Source: Paracoccaceae bacterium | GTDB taxonomy: Bacteria > Pseudomonadota > Alphaproteobacteria > Rhodobacterales > Rhodobacteraceae | Assembly: GCA_016744015.1 (NCBI GenBank) | Contig: JADGFD010000019.1 | Span: forward strand, 1-44,084 | Direction: 5' to 3' | Length of the DNA: 44,084 nucleotides | Shown here: positions 15,699 through 24,671 of the stretch, piece after piece | How positions within the stretch are numbered: the stretch's first letter is position 1 | Layout: each line of letters starts with the position of its first letter | Program-made: the position numbers and the translations under genes | The notes under the pieces: generated by a model | What the model was told of the DNA's origin: nothing | Databases searched by the model: none | What the model saw: the letters and a program-made list of their open reading frames with translations, nothing else

Positions 15699-18421
15699 GC
15701 TTTTTTAGCCGTGGGCTTTTTCTTTGCCACTGATTTTTTCTTGGCAGCAGGCTTCTTTTTGGCCGCTGCCTTTTTCTTGGCGGGGGCTTTGCGCTTGGGT
15801 TTTGTTGCCGCCTTGGCGTTGACCAACTCAATGGCCATTTCCACGCTCACATCCTCGGGCTCGGTGCCTTTAGGGATGGTGGCGTTGATCTTTTCCCACT
15901 TGATATAGGGGCCATAGCGGCCCTTCATAATGTTCATTTCACCGCCGTCGGGGTGCTCACCCAAGCTTTTGATCGGCTCGGCGGCTTGGCCACGGCCGCG
16001 GCCCGGTGGCTTGTTTGCGATCATCTCAACGGCGCGGTTCATGCCGATGGTGAATATCTCGTCGCCATCGGGAATATTCACATAGGTTTTGCTGGTCTTT
16101 TTGCCCTTTTCCTCCGAAGGTTTGGTGAGCAAAATATAGGGACCATAAGGGCCAATTGCGGCAGTGACTACGCCGCCCTCTGGGTGGTCACCAATGGTGC
16201 GGGGTAGGCTCAGGAGTTGCAGGGCCAGTTCCAGCGTCATGTCGGCGGGGTCTGAGCCTTTCGGCACTGAGGCGCGCTTGGGTTTTGGCTCTTCCTCGGT
16301 GGCTTCGCCGAGCTGCATATAGGGGCCAAAGCGGCCAGCGCGCAGGGTTACGGGCGTGCCTTCTTCGTTCACGCCCAGCACTTTACCATCAAGGCCGGCC
16401 ATATCGCCGCCGGGGTTTTCGCCGCCGATGGGGCGGGTATAGCGGCATTCGGGGTAATTCGAGCAACCAATAAAGGCGCCGCCAGAGCGCGCGGTGCGTA
16501 AGGAGAGCTTGCCAACGCCGCAGTTTTTGCAAATGCGCGGGGTGGGGTCTTCGGCGGTGACCGGAAACAGGTGCGGCTCTAGGAATTCATTGATTTTTTC
16601 CAGCACATCTGTGATGCGCAGCTCGGAAGTTTCGGCAATAGCGGCGGAGAAATCACCCCAGAAACGGCCTAGAAGCTCTTTGTAATCTTCATTGCCAGCG
16701 CTCACCTTATCAAGGTCATCTTCCAGCGCGGCGGTGAAATTATAGCCTACATATTTGCGGAAATAACTTTCCAAGAAGGCCGTCACAAGGCGGCCTTTGT
16801 CTTCTGGATATAGGCGATTTTTCTCTTTGCGAACGTAGTCACGGTCCTGAATGGTGGTGATCACCGAGGCATAGGTGGAGGGGCGGCCAATGCCGAGCTC
16901 TTCCATGCGTTTTACCAAGGTGGCCTCGGTATAGCGGGGCGGGGGCTGGGTGAAATGTTGCTGGGCAAAGGTGCTGCTATCTTCCGAAAGCACGGCCTTT
17001 TCGTGGCGCTGCATACCCTCGTCAATCACGGATTCATCTTCGGTGAATTTAGTATAATCAGCAGCAAAACCACCAACTTTTGGCTTGGCCGCATCACCCT
17101 CGTGAATCACAGGCAGGCGCGCGTCATCGCCCTTGTTTTCAACGTCATCCTTGCCTTCTTCATAGACCTTGAGGAAGCCGTCAAACGTAACAACCTGCCC
17201 GTTGGCGCGGAGAATAACCTCACCATCCGCAGAGCCGATATCAACGCTGGTGCGCTCAAGGCGCGCGCCCGACATTTGGCAGGCAATGGTGCGCTTCCAA
17301 ATGAGGTCATAAAGCTTGCGCTGGTCAGCTTCCAAGCGGTCAAGCTTGGCGGGCTCGCGGCTCATCTCGGTAGGGCGAATACATTCGTGGGCTTCTTGCG
17401 CGTTTTTGGCTTTGTTTTTGTAAATGCGGGGCTTGGCGGGGATGTATTCCGCGCCATATTTGCTTTTGATAAAATCGCGCGCCTCAGACACGGCCTCGGG
17501 GGCCATATCAATGCCGTCTGTCCGCATATAAGTGATGTAGCCAGCTTCATAAAGCCGCTGGGCGGTGGACATGGTTTGCCGCGCGCCAAAGCCGAATTTT
17601 CGGCTGGCTTCTTGCTGGAGGGTGGAGGTCATAAACGGGGCGGACGGGTTGCGGGTGCCGGGCTTGGCCTCAACCTTTTGGACGGTGAGCGCGCGAGAGG
17701 TAATGGCCTGCACGGCAAGCTCTGCGGACGCAGCCGTATTCAGGTCAAACTTCTCAAGCTTTTGGCCGCCAAGCACCGTTAGGCGAGCCTCAAAAGCCTG
17801 CCCGCGCGGGGTTTCCAGCAGGGCCTTTACGCTCCAGTATTCTTTGTTGTTAAACGCCTCGATCTCCATCTCGCGCTCAACGATCAGCCGCAGGCAAACC
17901 GACTGCACGCGCCCAGCTGATTTAGCACCGGGCAGCTTGCGCCACAGCACAGGCGAAAGGTTAAAGCCCACGAGGTAATCGAGCGCACGGCGGGCCAGAT
18001 AGGCCTCGACCAAGGGCATATCCACTTGGCGCGGGGTTTTCATGGCTTCGGTCACGGCGGTTTTGGTGATGGCGTTAAATACCACGCGCTCCACATGGGT
18101 GGATTTTTTGATCACCTTGCGCTTTCGCAGCGCTTCCTCAAGGTGCCAGCTAATGGCCTCGCCCTCGCGGTCGGGGTCGGTTGCGAGAATGAGCTTGTTT
18201 TCGCTATCGGCCTTCATGGCGTCTACAATGGCACGCACATGCTTTTGTGACTGGCTCCCCACCTGCCATTTCATCTCAAATTCGTTTTCCGTATCGACCG
18301 AGCCATCTTTTGGCGGCAAATCTCGCACATGGCCAAAAGAGGCGAGCACGGTAAAGCCCGGCCCGAGGTATTTTTCAATCGTTTTAGCTTTGGCAGGGGA
18401 TTCGACAACAACTACAGCCAT
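15695..18421 (-). CDS. topA: DNA topoisomerase I
   Basis: A 908-residue type IA topoisomerase that relaxes negative supercoils. The N-terminal TOPRIM domain starts AVVVVESPAKAKTIEKYLG and has ATDPDREGEAISWHL. The active-site region includes YITYMRTDGIDMAPEA, with the catalytic tyrosine. One Cys4 zinc ribbon is seen (CKNCGVGKLSL, then GCSNYPECRYT), followed by repeated GRFGPYMQLG/GPYGPYILL/GRYGPYIKW C-terminal repeats. The last 35 residues are a (x)AKKK lysine-alanine tail, common in alphaproteobacteria. The frame extends 49 codons upstream, but ATG 18421 starts the conserved domain. Confidence 0.96.
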   Translation of the reverse strand: MAVVVVESPAKAKTIEKYLGPGFTVLASFGHVRDLPPKDGSVDTENEFEMKWQVGSQSQKHVRAIVDAMKADSENKLILATDPDREGEAISWHLEEALRKRKVIKKSTHVERVVFNAITKTAVTEAMKTPRQVDMPLVEAYLARRALDYLVGFNLSPVLWRKLPGAKSAGRVQSVCLRLIVEREMEIEAFNNKEYWSVKALLETPRGQAFEARLTVLGGQKLEKFDLNTAASAELAVQAITSRALTVQKVEAKPGTRNPSAPFMTSTLQQEASRKFGFGARQTMSTAQRLYEAGYITYMRTDGIDMAPEAVSEARDFIKSKYGAEYIPAKPRIYKNKAKNAQEAHECIRPTEMSREPAKLDRLEADQRKLYDLIWKRTIACQMSGARLERTSVDIGSADGEVILRANGQVVTFDGFLKVYEEGKDDVENKGDDARLPVIHEGDAAKPKVGGFAADYTKFTEDESVIDEGMQRHEKAVLSEDSSTFAQQHFTQPPPRYTEATLVKRMEELGIGRPSTYASVITTIQDRDYVRKEKNRLYPEDKGRLVTAFLESYFRKYVGYNFTAALEDDLDKVSAGNEDYKELLGRFWGDFSAAIAETSELRITDVLEKINEFLEPHLFPVTAEDPTPRICKNCGVGKLSLRTARSGGAFIGCSNYPECRYTRPIGGENPGGDMAGLDGKVLGVNEEGTPVTLRAGRFGPYMQLGEATEEEPKPKRASVPKGSDPADMTLELALQLLSLPRTIGDHPEGGVVTAAIGPYGPYILLTKPSEEKGKKTSKTYVNIPDGDEIFTIGMNRAVEMIANKPPGRGRGQAAEPIKSLGEHPDGGEMNIMKGRYGPYIKWEKINATIPKGTEPEDVSVEMAIELVNAKAATKPKRKAPAKKKAAAKKKPAAKKKSVAKKKPTAKKA

Positions 18422-18671
18422 AAGGGATTCTCCGGAATTACAACATCTCGTTGGGCGCGGAACATGGTTGCTATCGCATGTAAATGTCAATGGGGAATAA
18501 GCACCTGCCTTAAATGTGCCTGAAAATAAGGTGTTTAACGGCGCGATATCAAGATTTTGGCAAATCACATTTCAAAAATGTAAAAACTTATCCAATATCC
18601 GTGCATTTATATTTGCTTTATGCAATATATAGTAGGTAACCTGAAATTCTTCACTTGCTGGGAGGCAGAAT
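18422..18671. promoter_or_regulatory. Divergent promoter region between topA and sqr
   Basis: This 250-bp gap must hold promoters for both genes. GGGAGG before ATG 18672 is the sqr ribosome binding site. The region from 18500 to 18655 is AT-rich, with CAATATATAGTAGG near 18623-18636 resembling an extended -10. No SqrR/BigR-type operator was identified. Confidence 0.35.
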
Positions 18672-19955
18672 ATGGCTGAAATCGTGGTAATCGGGGCTGG
18701 CATTGGCGGTTTGCCCGCTGCTTATGACTTGAAAAAGGAATGCCGGAGCGAGGATAACATTACGGTTATCTCAAATAATCCTTACTTCCAATTTACGCCG
18801 TCTAACCCTTGGGCGGCCGTGGGCTGGCGCAAGCGCGAAGATATTACGATTGACCTTGAGCCGGTGCTGAAAAAGCAAGGCATCAAGTTTTTGGCCGACC
18901 CGATGGTGGGTTTTGACCCGGAAAACAACACGATCACCCTGCAAAGCGGTGCTGAAGTTAAGTATGATTATGTGGTCATCGCCACCGGCCCCGAGCTGGC
19001 CTTTGACGAGATTGAGGGCCTTGGCCCGCATGGCGGCTTCACCCAATCGGTGTGTGATGTAAACCACGCCGTGACCGCAAGTGCGGATTGGGAAGCGTTC
19101 TGCAAAAACCCCGGCCCGATTGTGGTGGGCGCGGTTCAGGGGGCCTCATGCTATGGCCCTGCGTATGAATTTGCCATGATCATGGATACGGACCTGCGCA
19201 AGCGCAAAATTCGCGACAAGGTAAAGATGACCTTTGTGACCGCCGAGCCCTATGTGGGCCACCTTGGCCTTGGCGGCGTGGGCGATACCAAAGGCATGCT
19301 GGAACGTGAAATGCGCCACCGCCACATTAACTGGATCACAGATGCCCGCACCGACAAGGTGGAAGATGGCAAAATGCATGTGAGCCAGATGGCTATGGGC
19401 GGCGACGTGGTTGCGACCCATGAACTGGAGTTTGATTTCTCCATGATGCTGCCGGCTTTCCGTGGCTTGCCACCGTTTATGCCGGCAAATGCGCCGGAAG
19501 GCCTTGCCAACCCGCGCGGGTTTATTGTGGTGGACAAGCACCAGAAAAACCCGACATTTCCGAATGTATATGCCGTGGGCGTGTGTATCGCAATTGCCCC
19601 GCTTGAAGCTTCGGCTGTGCCGGTGGGCGTGCCTAAAACCGGCTTGATGATTGAGTCTATGGTGGCCGCTGCGGCTGGCAATATCGGCCAAGAGCTGCGT
19701 GGCCAAGAGGCGACGCATGAGCCAACATGGAACGCATTCTGCCTCGCTGATTTTGGTGATAAAGGCGTGGCCTTTATGGCGCAGCCACAAAACCCGCCGC
19801 GCAACAAGAACTGGGCGTCGGAAGGCAAGTGGGTGCACTGGGCCAAGATAGGCTTTGAGAAATACTTCATGCGCAAAATCCGCAAGGGCCAAAGCGAGCC
19901 ATTCTTTGAGAAGACGGTGATGAAGACGATTTCGATGACGAGGTTGAAGGACTAG
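18672..19955 (+). CDS. sqr: Sulfide:quinone oxidoreductase
   Basis: A 427-residue FAD flavoprotein. It has the N-terminal dinucleotide motif VVIGAGIGGLPAAYDL, ATGPELAFDEIEGLGP, and Cys128 (QSVCDVNHA), Cys160 (GASCYGPAYEF) and Cys357 (NAFCLADFGDKG). The positions match the three cysteines of characterised SQRs almost exactly (128, 160 and 356 in the Acidithiobacillus enzyme). The C-terminal part has an amphipathic segment (KWVHWAKIGFEKYFMRK) suited to membrane attachment. It oxidises sulfide to polysulfide and passes electrons to quinone. It stands alone, with a good terminator after it and no persulfide dioxygenase or regulator nearby. Confidence 0.88.
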   Translation: MAEIVVIGAGIGGLPAAYDLKKECRSEDNITVISNNPYFQFTPSNPWAAVGWRKREDITIDLEPVLKKQGIKFLADPMVGFDPENNTITLQSGAEVKYDYVVIATGPELAFDEIEGLGPHGGFTQSVCDVNHAVTASADWEAFCKNPGPIVVGAVQGASCYGPAYEFAMIMDTDLRKRKIRDKVKMTFVTAEPYVGHLGLGGVGDTKGMLEREMRHRHINWITDARTDKVEDGKMHVSQMAMGGDVVATHELEFDFSMMLPAFRGLPPFMPANAPEGLANPRGFIVVDKHQKNPTFPNVYAVGVCIAIAPLEASAVPVGVPKTGLMIESMVAAAAGNIGQELRGQEATHEPTWNAFCLADFGDKGVAFMAQPQNPPRNKNWASEGKWVHWAKIGFEKYFMRKIRKGQSEPFFEKTVMKTISMTRLKD

Positions 19956-19976
19956 GTTTTTGATAAAATCAATCGG

Positions 19977-20008
19977 CAGCCCGTGCAGTATGCGCGGGCT
20001 GTTTGTTT
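19977..20008 (+). terminator. Rho-independent terminator of sqr
   Basis: CAGCCCG (19977-19983) pairs with CGGGCTG (19995-20001) around an 11-base loop and is followed by TTTGTTT. It lies 22 bases after the sqr stop, and the structured repeat copy 2 begins right behind it. Confidence 0.75.
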
Positions 20009-20013
20009 GTCTT

Positions 20014-20197
20014 GTTGTGCTTGCACAACCCGCGCCGACGAGGGGGGCTTTAGCTCCCCGAGGAGGCGCGCACCCGGAACTGCCCGGTAGCTCCGAGCTT
20101 GCTTTTTCTCCAAGGGGGCAAGCCCCCGTCGAAAAAGCACATTTTTCAGTAAACTGAAAAACGCCTGCCGCTGGCCGTGGCCTCGCTGCGCTCGGTG
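20014..20197 (+). repeat. Dispersed multi-hairpin repeat, copy 2
   Basis: Same orientation and element order as 12454-12667. H1 is GTTGTGC-TT-GCACAAC (20014-20029), then CCGCGCCGACGAGG. A short hairpin GGGGGC-TTTA-GCTCCCC follows, then the core CTGCCCGGTAGC. H4 is GCTTTTTC/GAAAAAGC (20101-20108, 20131-20138) enclosing GGGGG/CCCCC (20114-20118, 20123-20127). H5 is TTTTTCAG/CTGAAAAA (20142-20149, 20154-20161). The 23-base invariant block is at 20163-20185. Stem bases of H1, H4 and H5 changed on both sides relative to copy 1, which supports selection on structure. It sits between the sqr terminator and a DUF1697 gene. Confidence 0.75.
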
Positions 20198-20224
20198 CGC
20201 TATGCTGGGGCAAAGGGGAAAGAA

Positions 20225-20734
20225 ATGAAATCTGTTATACTTTTGCGCGGGATCAATGTGGGTGGTCATGGTAAGCTGCCAATGAAGGAACTTTGTGCAT
20301 TGTTGGAAACTTTGGGGGCTGCGAACCCGAGGAGCTACATTCAAAGTGGGAATGTGGTGATTGATAGAGTGGTGAACGCGGAGGATGTAGAGGCCGCAAT
20401 CGAGGAAGTTAAAGGGTTTCGGCCGCGAGTGATGGTTATCTCGGCAGATGAGTTTAGGGAAATTGCTGCGCAAAATCCGTTTGACGAACCTGAGGGCAAG
20501 CTTTTGCACATTTGGTTTGCGTCTGCCGCATTTACGTTTGATCAAGAAAAGGCCGCTAGCCTACAGGCAGTAAGCGAAGTGCTGCATATTGGTGCGCGGG
20601 CGATTTATTTGTATGCACCGGATGGCATTGGTCGCTCGAAGCTTGCTGAGAAAATGGAGCGCCTTGCCGGGGTGCCTTGCACGGCGCGGAATATGAATAC
20701 GGTGCGCAAATTGCTGGAGATGCTTGACGCTTGA
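20225..20734 (+). CDS. DUF1697 family protein
   Basis: A 169-residue protein starting MKSVILLRGINVGGHGKLPM, with YIQSGNVVIDR, NPFDEP and a C-terminal GRSKLAEKMERLAGVPCTARNMNTVRKLLEM. These are hallmarks of DUF1697, a widespread family of unknown function. The frame continues upstream into the structured repeat (to 20177), but ATG 20225 starts the conserved domain. It lies 37 bp before zapE. Confidence 0.85.
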   Translation: MKSVILLRGINVGGHGKLPMKELCALLETLGAANPRSYIQSGNVVIDRVVNAEDVEAAIEEVKGFRPRVMVISADEFREIAAQNPFDEPEGKLLHIWFASAAFTFDQEKAASLQAVSEVLHIGARAIYLYAPDGIGRSKLAEKMERLAGVPCTARNMNTVRKLLEMLDA

Positions 20735-20771
20735 CCGCGCGGCCCCCTATCTTGCACGAAAAAAGGTTTTT

Positions 20772-21875
20772 ATGACCCAAGGCCCTCTTTTTAAATACCG
20801 CGCATTGATCGCAGATGGTGAGTTGCGCGATGACGCGGCGCAGCGGCTGGCGATTGAGAAATTGCACCTGCTACACCGACGGTTGGAGGGGTATAACCCT
20901 GCCAAGCCCAGCCGCTTTGGGCGCGGGCTTTTTGGCTGGGGGCGTGAGCATATTGAAGAGGTCGAGATTCAGGGGCTTTATCTTTATGGTGGCGTTGGGC
21001 GCGGTAAATCTATGCTGATGGACCTGTTTTTTGAGAGCGCGCCGGTGGCAAAAAAACGACGCGTGCATTTTCACGCCTTTATGCAGGAGGTGCATGCAGG
21101 GATTACCAAAGCGCGGCAAGAATATGCGAAAGACCCGATTGAGCCGGTGGCGGCGCGCATTGCCGATGGTGCGGCGCTTTTGTGTTTTGACGAGCTGCAA
21201 ATTGGGGATATTACCGATGCAATGATTGTGGGGCGCTTGTTTGACAAGCTGTTTGCGCGCGGGGTGGTGATTGTGGCGACGTCTAACCGCCACCCGGATG
21301 ACCTCTATAAAGACGGGCTGAACCGGCAGCTTTTTGTGCCGTTTATCGAGCGGATCAAAGAGCGGTTGGAGGTGTTTCATTTGGTGAGTGATACGGATTA
21401 CCGGCAAAATAAACTGGCGGGGGGCAAGGTTTATTTTAGCCCGCTGAATGCGCGGGCGCGCAATGATATGGATGCGGCGTGGGAGGTGTTTGCGGTGTGC
21501 AAAGGCAAACCGTTGGTACTGAAGGTGCAGGGGCGCGAGGTGCGCCTGCCGCTGCATTGCGAGGGCGTGGCGCGGGCCAGCTTTGCTGACTTGTGCGAGG
21601 CCCCGCTGGGGGCAGCGGATTATTTGGCAATTGCGGAGGAGGTCGTTATCTTGCTGTTGGATAATGTGCCACTGTTGAGCCGTGAGCAAGCTGGCCCTGC
21701 CAAGCGGTTTGTGACACTGATTGATGCGCTTTATGAAGCGAAAACGCGGCTGATATGCTCGGCGGATGCTGCACCGGAGCAACTTTTTGAAGCGGGCGAC
21801 GGGGCTTTTGAATTTGCCCGCACGGCGTCTAGGCTGCATGAAATGGCAAGCGCCGATTGGGCGGCGCGGGGCTGA
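20772..21875 (+). CDS. zapE: Cell division ATPase ZapE (AFG1 family)
   Basis: A 367-residue P-loop ATPase. Walker A is GGVGRGKSMLMD and Walker B LLCFDELQIGDI; sensor-like ATSNRHPDDLYKDGLNR and CSADAAPEQLF follow. ZapE interacts with FtsZ and modulates the division ring under stress; mitochondrial AFG1 relatives act in protein quality control. The frame opens at 20724, but MTQGPLFKYRAL at 20772 matches the family start. Confidence 0.88.
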   Translation: MTQGPLFKYRALIADGELRDDAAQRLAIEKLHLLHRRLEGYNPAKPSRFGRGLFGWGREHIEEVEIQGLYLYGGVGRGKSMLMDLFFESAPVAKKRRVHFHAFMQEVHAGITKARQEYAKDPIEPVAARIADGAALLCFDELQIGDITDAMIVGRLFDKLFARGVVIVATSNRHPDDLYKDGLNRQLFVPFIERIKERLEVFHLVSDTDYRQNKLAGGKVYFSPLNARARNDMDAAWEVFAVCKGKPLVLKVQGREVRLPLHCEGVARASFADLCEAPLGAADYLAIAEEVVILLLDNVPLLSREQAGPAKRFVTLIDALYEAKTRLICSADAAPEQLFEAGDGAFEFARTASRLHEMASADWAARG

Positions 21876-21999
21876 GGCCTCGGTGGCGGCGCGGCTGGCG
21901 TTGTGCTTGCTGCGCTGCGAGGGCAGTGCTTGCGACATTGGGGTTTTCAAGGTGGGCTGATTGCGCCACACTGGGCGGGATTTTTTGAGAGGCAGGCAA

Positions 22000-23172
22000 A
22001 TGACAAATATTGTAATTCTTGACGGTGCGCGCACCGCAATCGGTGGTTTTGGGGGCAGTTTGGCGGGGGTGCCGCCCACGCAAACGGCGGCGCATGTGAG
22101 CCGTGAGGCGATGGCGCGGGCTGGTGTGGAGCCGGGGCAAATCGGTCACGTGGTGTTTGGCCATGTGATTAATACCGAGCCGCGGGATATGTATCTTTCC
22201 CGCGTGGCGGCTGTGGAAGCCGGGGTGCCCGAGGCTGTGCCTGCGATGAATGTGAACCGGCTTTGTGGCTCGGGGGCGCAGGCGATTGTATCGGCGGCAC
22301 AAGCGCTGATGCTGGGGGATGCGGAATTTGCGCTGGCGGGCGGGGCGGAGGCGATGAGCCGTGCACCCTATATTTTACAAGACGCTCGGTTTGGCAAGAA
22401 AATGGGCGATATGCAGGCGGTGGACATGATGCTGGCCACGCTGCATTGCCCTTTTGGCTCTGGCCATATGGGTGTAACGGCTGAGAATGTGGCGGCGAAA
22501 TATGGGATTAGCCGCGCGGCGCAGGATGCCTTTGCGCTGGAAAGCCAGCGGCGGGCGGCGGCGGCGATTGAGGCAGGGCATTTTGCCAGCCAGATTGCGC
22601 CGCTTGAAGTGCGGCAGGGGCGCAAAACCACCATTTTTGATACCGACGAGCACCCCAAGACCACATCGGTAGAGGCCCTTGGCGGGCTGCGGGCGGCCTT
22701 CCAGAAGGACGGCACGGTGACGGCGGGGAATGCCTCGGGGATTAATGACGGCGCGGCGGCGCTGGTGCTGGCGACCGATACAGCGGCGGCCAAGGCGGGG
22801 CTAAAGCCCAAGGCGCGTATATTGGGCTATGCCCATGCGGGGGTTGCGCCTGAGCTGATGGGCATAGGGCCTATTCCGGCGGTGCAGGCGCTGCTTAAGC
22901 GCACAGGGCTGAAGGCGGATGATTTTGCGGTGGTCGAGAGCAACGAGGCTTTTGCGGCGCAGGCCTGTGCGGTGAGCCAGGAGCTGGGGCTGGGCCCGGC
23001 GCGCGTGAACCCTAATGGTGGGGCGATTGCGCTGGGCCACCCTGTAGGGGCTACAGGCGCGATTGTGATGCTTAAGGCGATTTATGAGCTGGAGCGAATT
23101 GGCGGCGGCAAAGGGCTGGTCACTATGTGCATTGGTGGCGGGCAGGGGATAGCGCTGGCGATAGAGGTTTAG
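22000..23172 (+). CDS. Acetyl-CoA C-acetyltransferase (thiolase)
   Basis: A 390-residue thiolase. The nucleophilic cysteine is in NRLCGSGAQAIVSA (about residue 88), the catalytic His in NPNGGAIALGHPVGATGA, and the second active Cys in CIGGGQGIA. Degradative and biosynthetic thiolases are hard to separate by eye; no phaB or beta-oxidation genes are adjacent. ATG 22000 has a GAGAGGCAGG region just upstream; the in-frame start at 21961 is unlikely. A LytTR-like pseudogene abuts its 3' end in the opposite direction. Confidence 0.9.
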   Translation: MTNIVILDGARTAIGGFGGSLAGVPPTQTAAHVSREAMARAGVEPGQIGHVVFGHVINTEPRDMYLSRVAAVEAGVPEAVPAMNVNRLCGSGAQAIVSAAQALMLGDAEFALAGGAEAMSRAPYILQDARFGKKMGDMQAVDMMLATLHCPFGSGHMGVTAENVAAKYGISRAAQDAFALESQRRAAAAIEAGHFASQIAPLEVRQGRKTTIFDTDEHPKTTSVEALGGLRAAFQKDGTVTAGNASGINDGAAALVLATDTAAAKAGLKPKARILGYAHAGVAPELMGIGPIPAVQALLKRTGLKADDFAVVESNEAFAAQACAVSQELGLGPARVNPNGGAIALGHPVGATGAIVMLKAIYELERIGGGKGLVTMCIGGGQGIALAIEV

Positions 23173-23578
23173 TGCTTACTGGGCCGCGATCGCCTTCTTT
23201 AATGAGGGTGAGCATGGCGCCATAGGCAACCCAATGGGAGCGATGCACGCGCAGACCTTCGCCTTCATCGGTTTTGGCAACCGCGGGCTTCTGCATATGG
23301 TGGCCCTGTTGGGTGATGACCTTAACGTAATGATCTGCGGCCTAAATCGCCCAGATTCCACTTTGTATTTAAGTTGGCAACAGATCTTTGATCGCAGCGG
23401 ACTTGTGGCGCTTTTTATAGGTTCTCATACAGATTTGTAACTTAAGCTGCCAGAGGATAAATATATCGACCAACCCGTTAATGAGCAGAAAAAGCACAAG
23501 TATTTCTAGCCGCAGTATGCTGAATAGCATTATACTGCGAGCATAACTGATGGCATCTTTTAAGGACACGGGCTGCAA
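23173..23578 (-). pseudogene. LytTR-like DNA-binding regulator remnant
   Basis: On the minus strand one frame reads from a hydrophobic N-terminal part (LFSILRLEILVLFLLINGLVDIFI) to DLLPT, then TAA (23369-23371), IQSGIWAI, TAG (23342-23344), and AADHYVKVITQQG, GEGLRVHRSHWVAYGAMLTLIKEGDR. The latter matches the LytTR DNA-binding domain (DHYVKV and HRSHWV motifs). Two nonsense codons in one frame, plus loss of the last part where it meets the thiolase gene, indicate an inactivated gene. The start is not defined. Confidence 0.6.
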
Positions 23579-23780
23579 ACCCTCGGCGTGGGTTAGGGCA
23601 TTTGGGCGAGACTTTTTAATTGCGGCATGGATGGGCCCTTAGCGTTTTCCAAGGCATTGCTTTCAGGTATAATCAACGCCTTTTATATTTCATAAAAATG
23701 GCCGATAGCGAAGCGCGATGTTTGAGGTAAAGGACGGCGTTGCGGTGCAGGCTCAAATCACGGTTTTATGCTGGAAACTA

Positions 23781-24621
23781 GGGCCTGTGGACATTCATCT
23801 TGAAGCTATGAGCGCGGCGACAAGGTTCCAGTTGGCGGTGTAACTACTGTCAGTTTTGTCGTAACGTGTTGCGATACCACGAAATTCCTTGATCTTGGCG
23901 AAGTAGTTTTCAACCAAATGTCGCCAGCAATAGGCCTCTTCATCATATTCCCGCTGCACTATCCGGTTCGACTTCGGCGGGATCACGGCGGTTGCGCCGC
24001 GCTCATCCAGCGCCTCAAGCAGCCAGTTTGCGTCAAACGCTTTGTCCGCTAGCAGCGCCCCAAACGACACTTCTTTGATCAGCGGGGCCACGCCCTTCAT
24101 GTCATGCGCCTGACCCGGCAGCAGCAGGAAACGCACAAGGTTGCCAAGCGCGTCCACCAGCGCCACGATCTTGGTGGTCAGCCCGCCGCGTGAGCGCCCG
24201 ATGGCGTGATTTTGAGTCCCCCTTTTGCGCCGGTGGCCTTTTGATGAACCGAAACAATGGTGCCATCAATCATAGCGTATTCGAGGTCCGGGTCATTACT
24301 CATGGCTTTGAAAAAACTCTCGAAAACACCTCGCTCGGCCCATCGTCGGAACCGGCGAAACTGGCTGTTCCAGTTGCCAAATTTCGTAGGCAGATCGCGC
24401 CAGGGAGAACCCGTGCGCACCCGCCAGAACACTGCTTCCAAAAACAGGCGGCTGTCGCCGCCCGTCCGGCCACTGTCTGTTGCTTTGCCGGGGAGCAAGG
24501 GCGCAAGGCGCTCCCAGACCTGATCATTCAAAACAAATCGCGTCTCGTCCATCACAAACTCCCTTTTGGAAGATTGAATCAGAAATTAAACCAAATGGGA
24601 ATCCTGAATGTCCACGGACCC
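23781..24621 (-). mobile_element. IS5-family insertion sequence (IS427-like), 841 bp
   Basis: Ends GGGCCTGTGGACATTCA (left) and, reverse-complemented, GGGTCCGTGGACATTCA (right) form inverted repeats with two differences. The element is flanked by TA on both sides (23779-23780 and 24622-24623), the target duplication of the IS427 group. It encodes a transposase in two overlapping frames. It sits between the LytTR remnant and the msrA terminator. Upstream, 23579-23778 holds no recognisable gene. Confidence 0.88.
23795..24555 (-). CDS. IS5/IS427-type transposase (two frames, probable -1 frameshift)
   Basis: The first frame (24555-24178, 125 residues) starts MDETRFVLNDQVWERLAPLLPG and has the DUF4096-like N domain and the first catalytic Asp in YAMIDGTIVSVHQK. 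The second frame (down to 23795) supplies NHAIGRSRGGLTTKIVAL, LLADKAFDANWLLEAL with the second Asp, and YFAKIKEFRGIATRYDK with the Glu region. The frames join at a run of AAAAGGGGG near 24218-24226, where a -1 slip gives GGTQNHAIGRSRGG. Such frameshifting is standard in this group, so the element may be active. Confidence 0.82.
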
Positions 24622-24630
24622 TAGGGAAAG

Positions 24631-24663
24631 CCACCGGTTTTGAGCTAGCCTCAAAACCGGTGG
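24631..24663 (-). terminator. Strong hairpin downstream of msrA
   Basis: CCACCGGTTTTGAG (24631-24644) and CTCAAAACCGGTGG (24650-24663) form a perfect 14-bp stem with a 5-base loop, 8 bp past the msrA stop. The following T-tract on the minus strand is short (CTTTCCC). The IS5-type element is inserted just beyond it. Confidence 0.6.
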
Positions 24664-24671
24664 TGTGGTTT

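Noticed and set aside
15700-15790. Low-complexity repeats at the topA 3' end as a DNA repeat array
   Set aside because: They encode the lysine-alanine (AKKK) tail common to alphaproteobacterial TopA and need no separate explanation.
21961-21999. Extended thiolase start
   Set aside because: Residues before MTNIVILDGARTAIGG are not conserved, and a ribosome binding site precedes ATG 22000.
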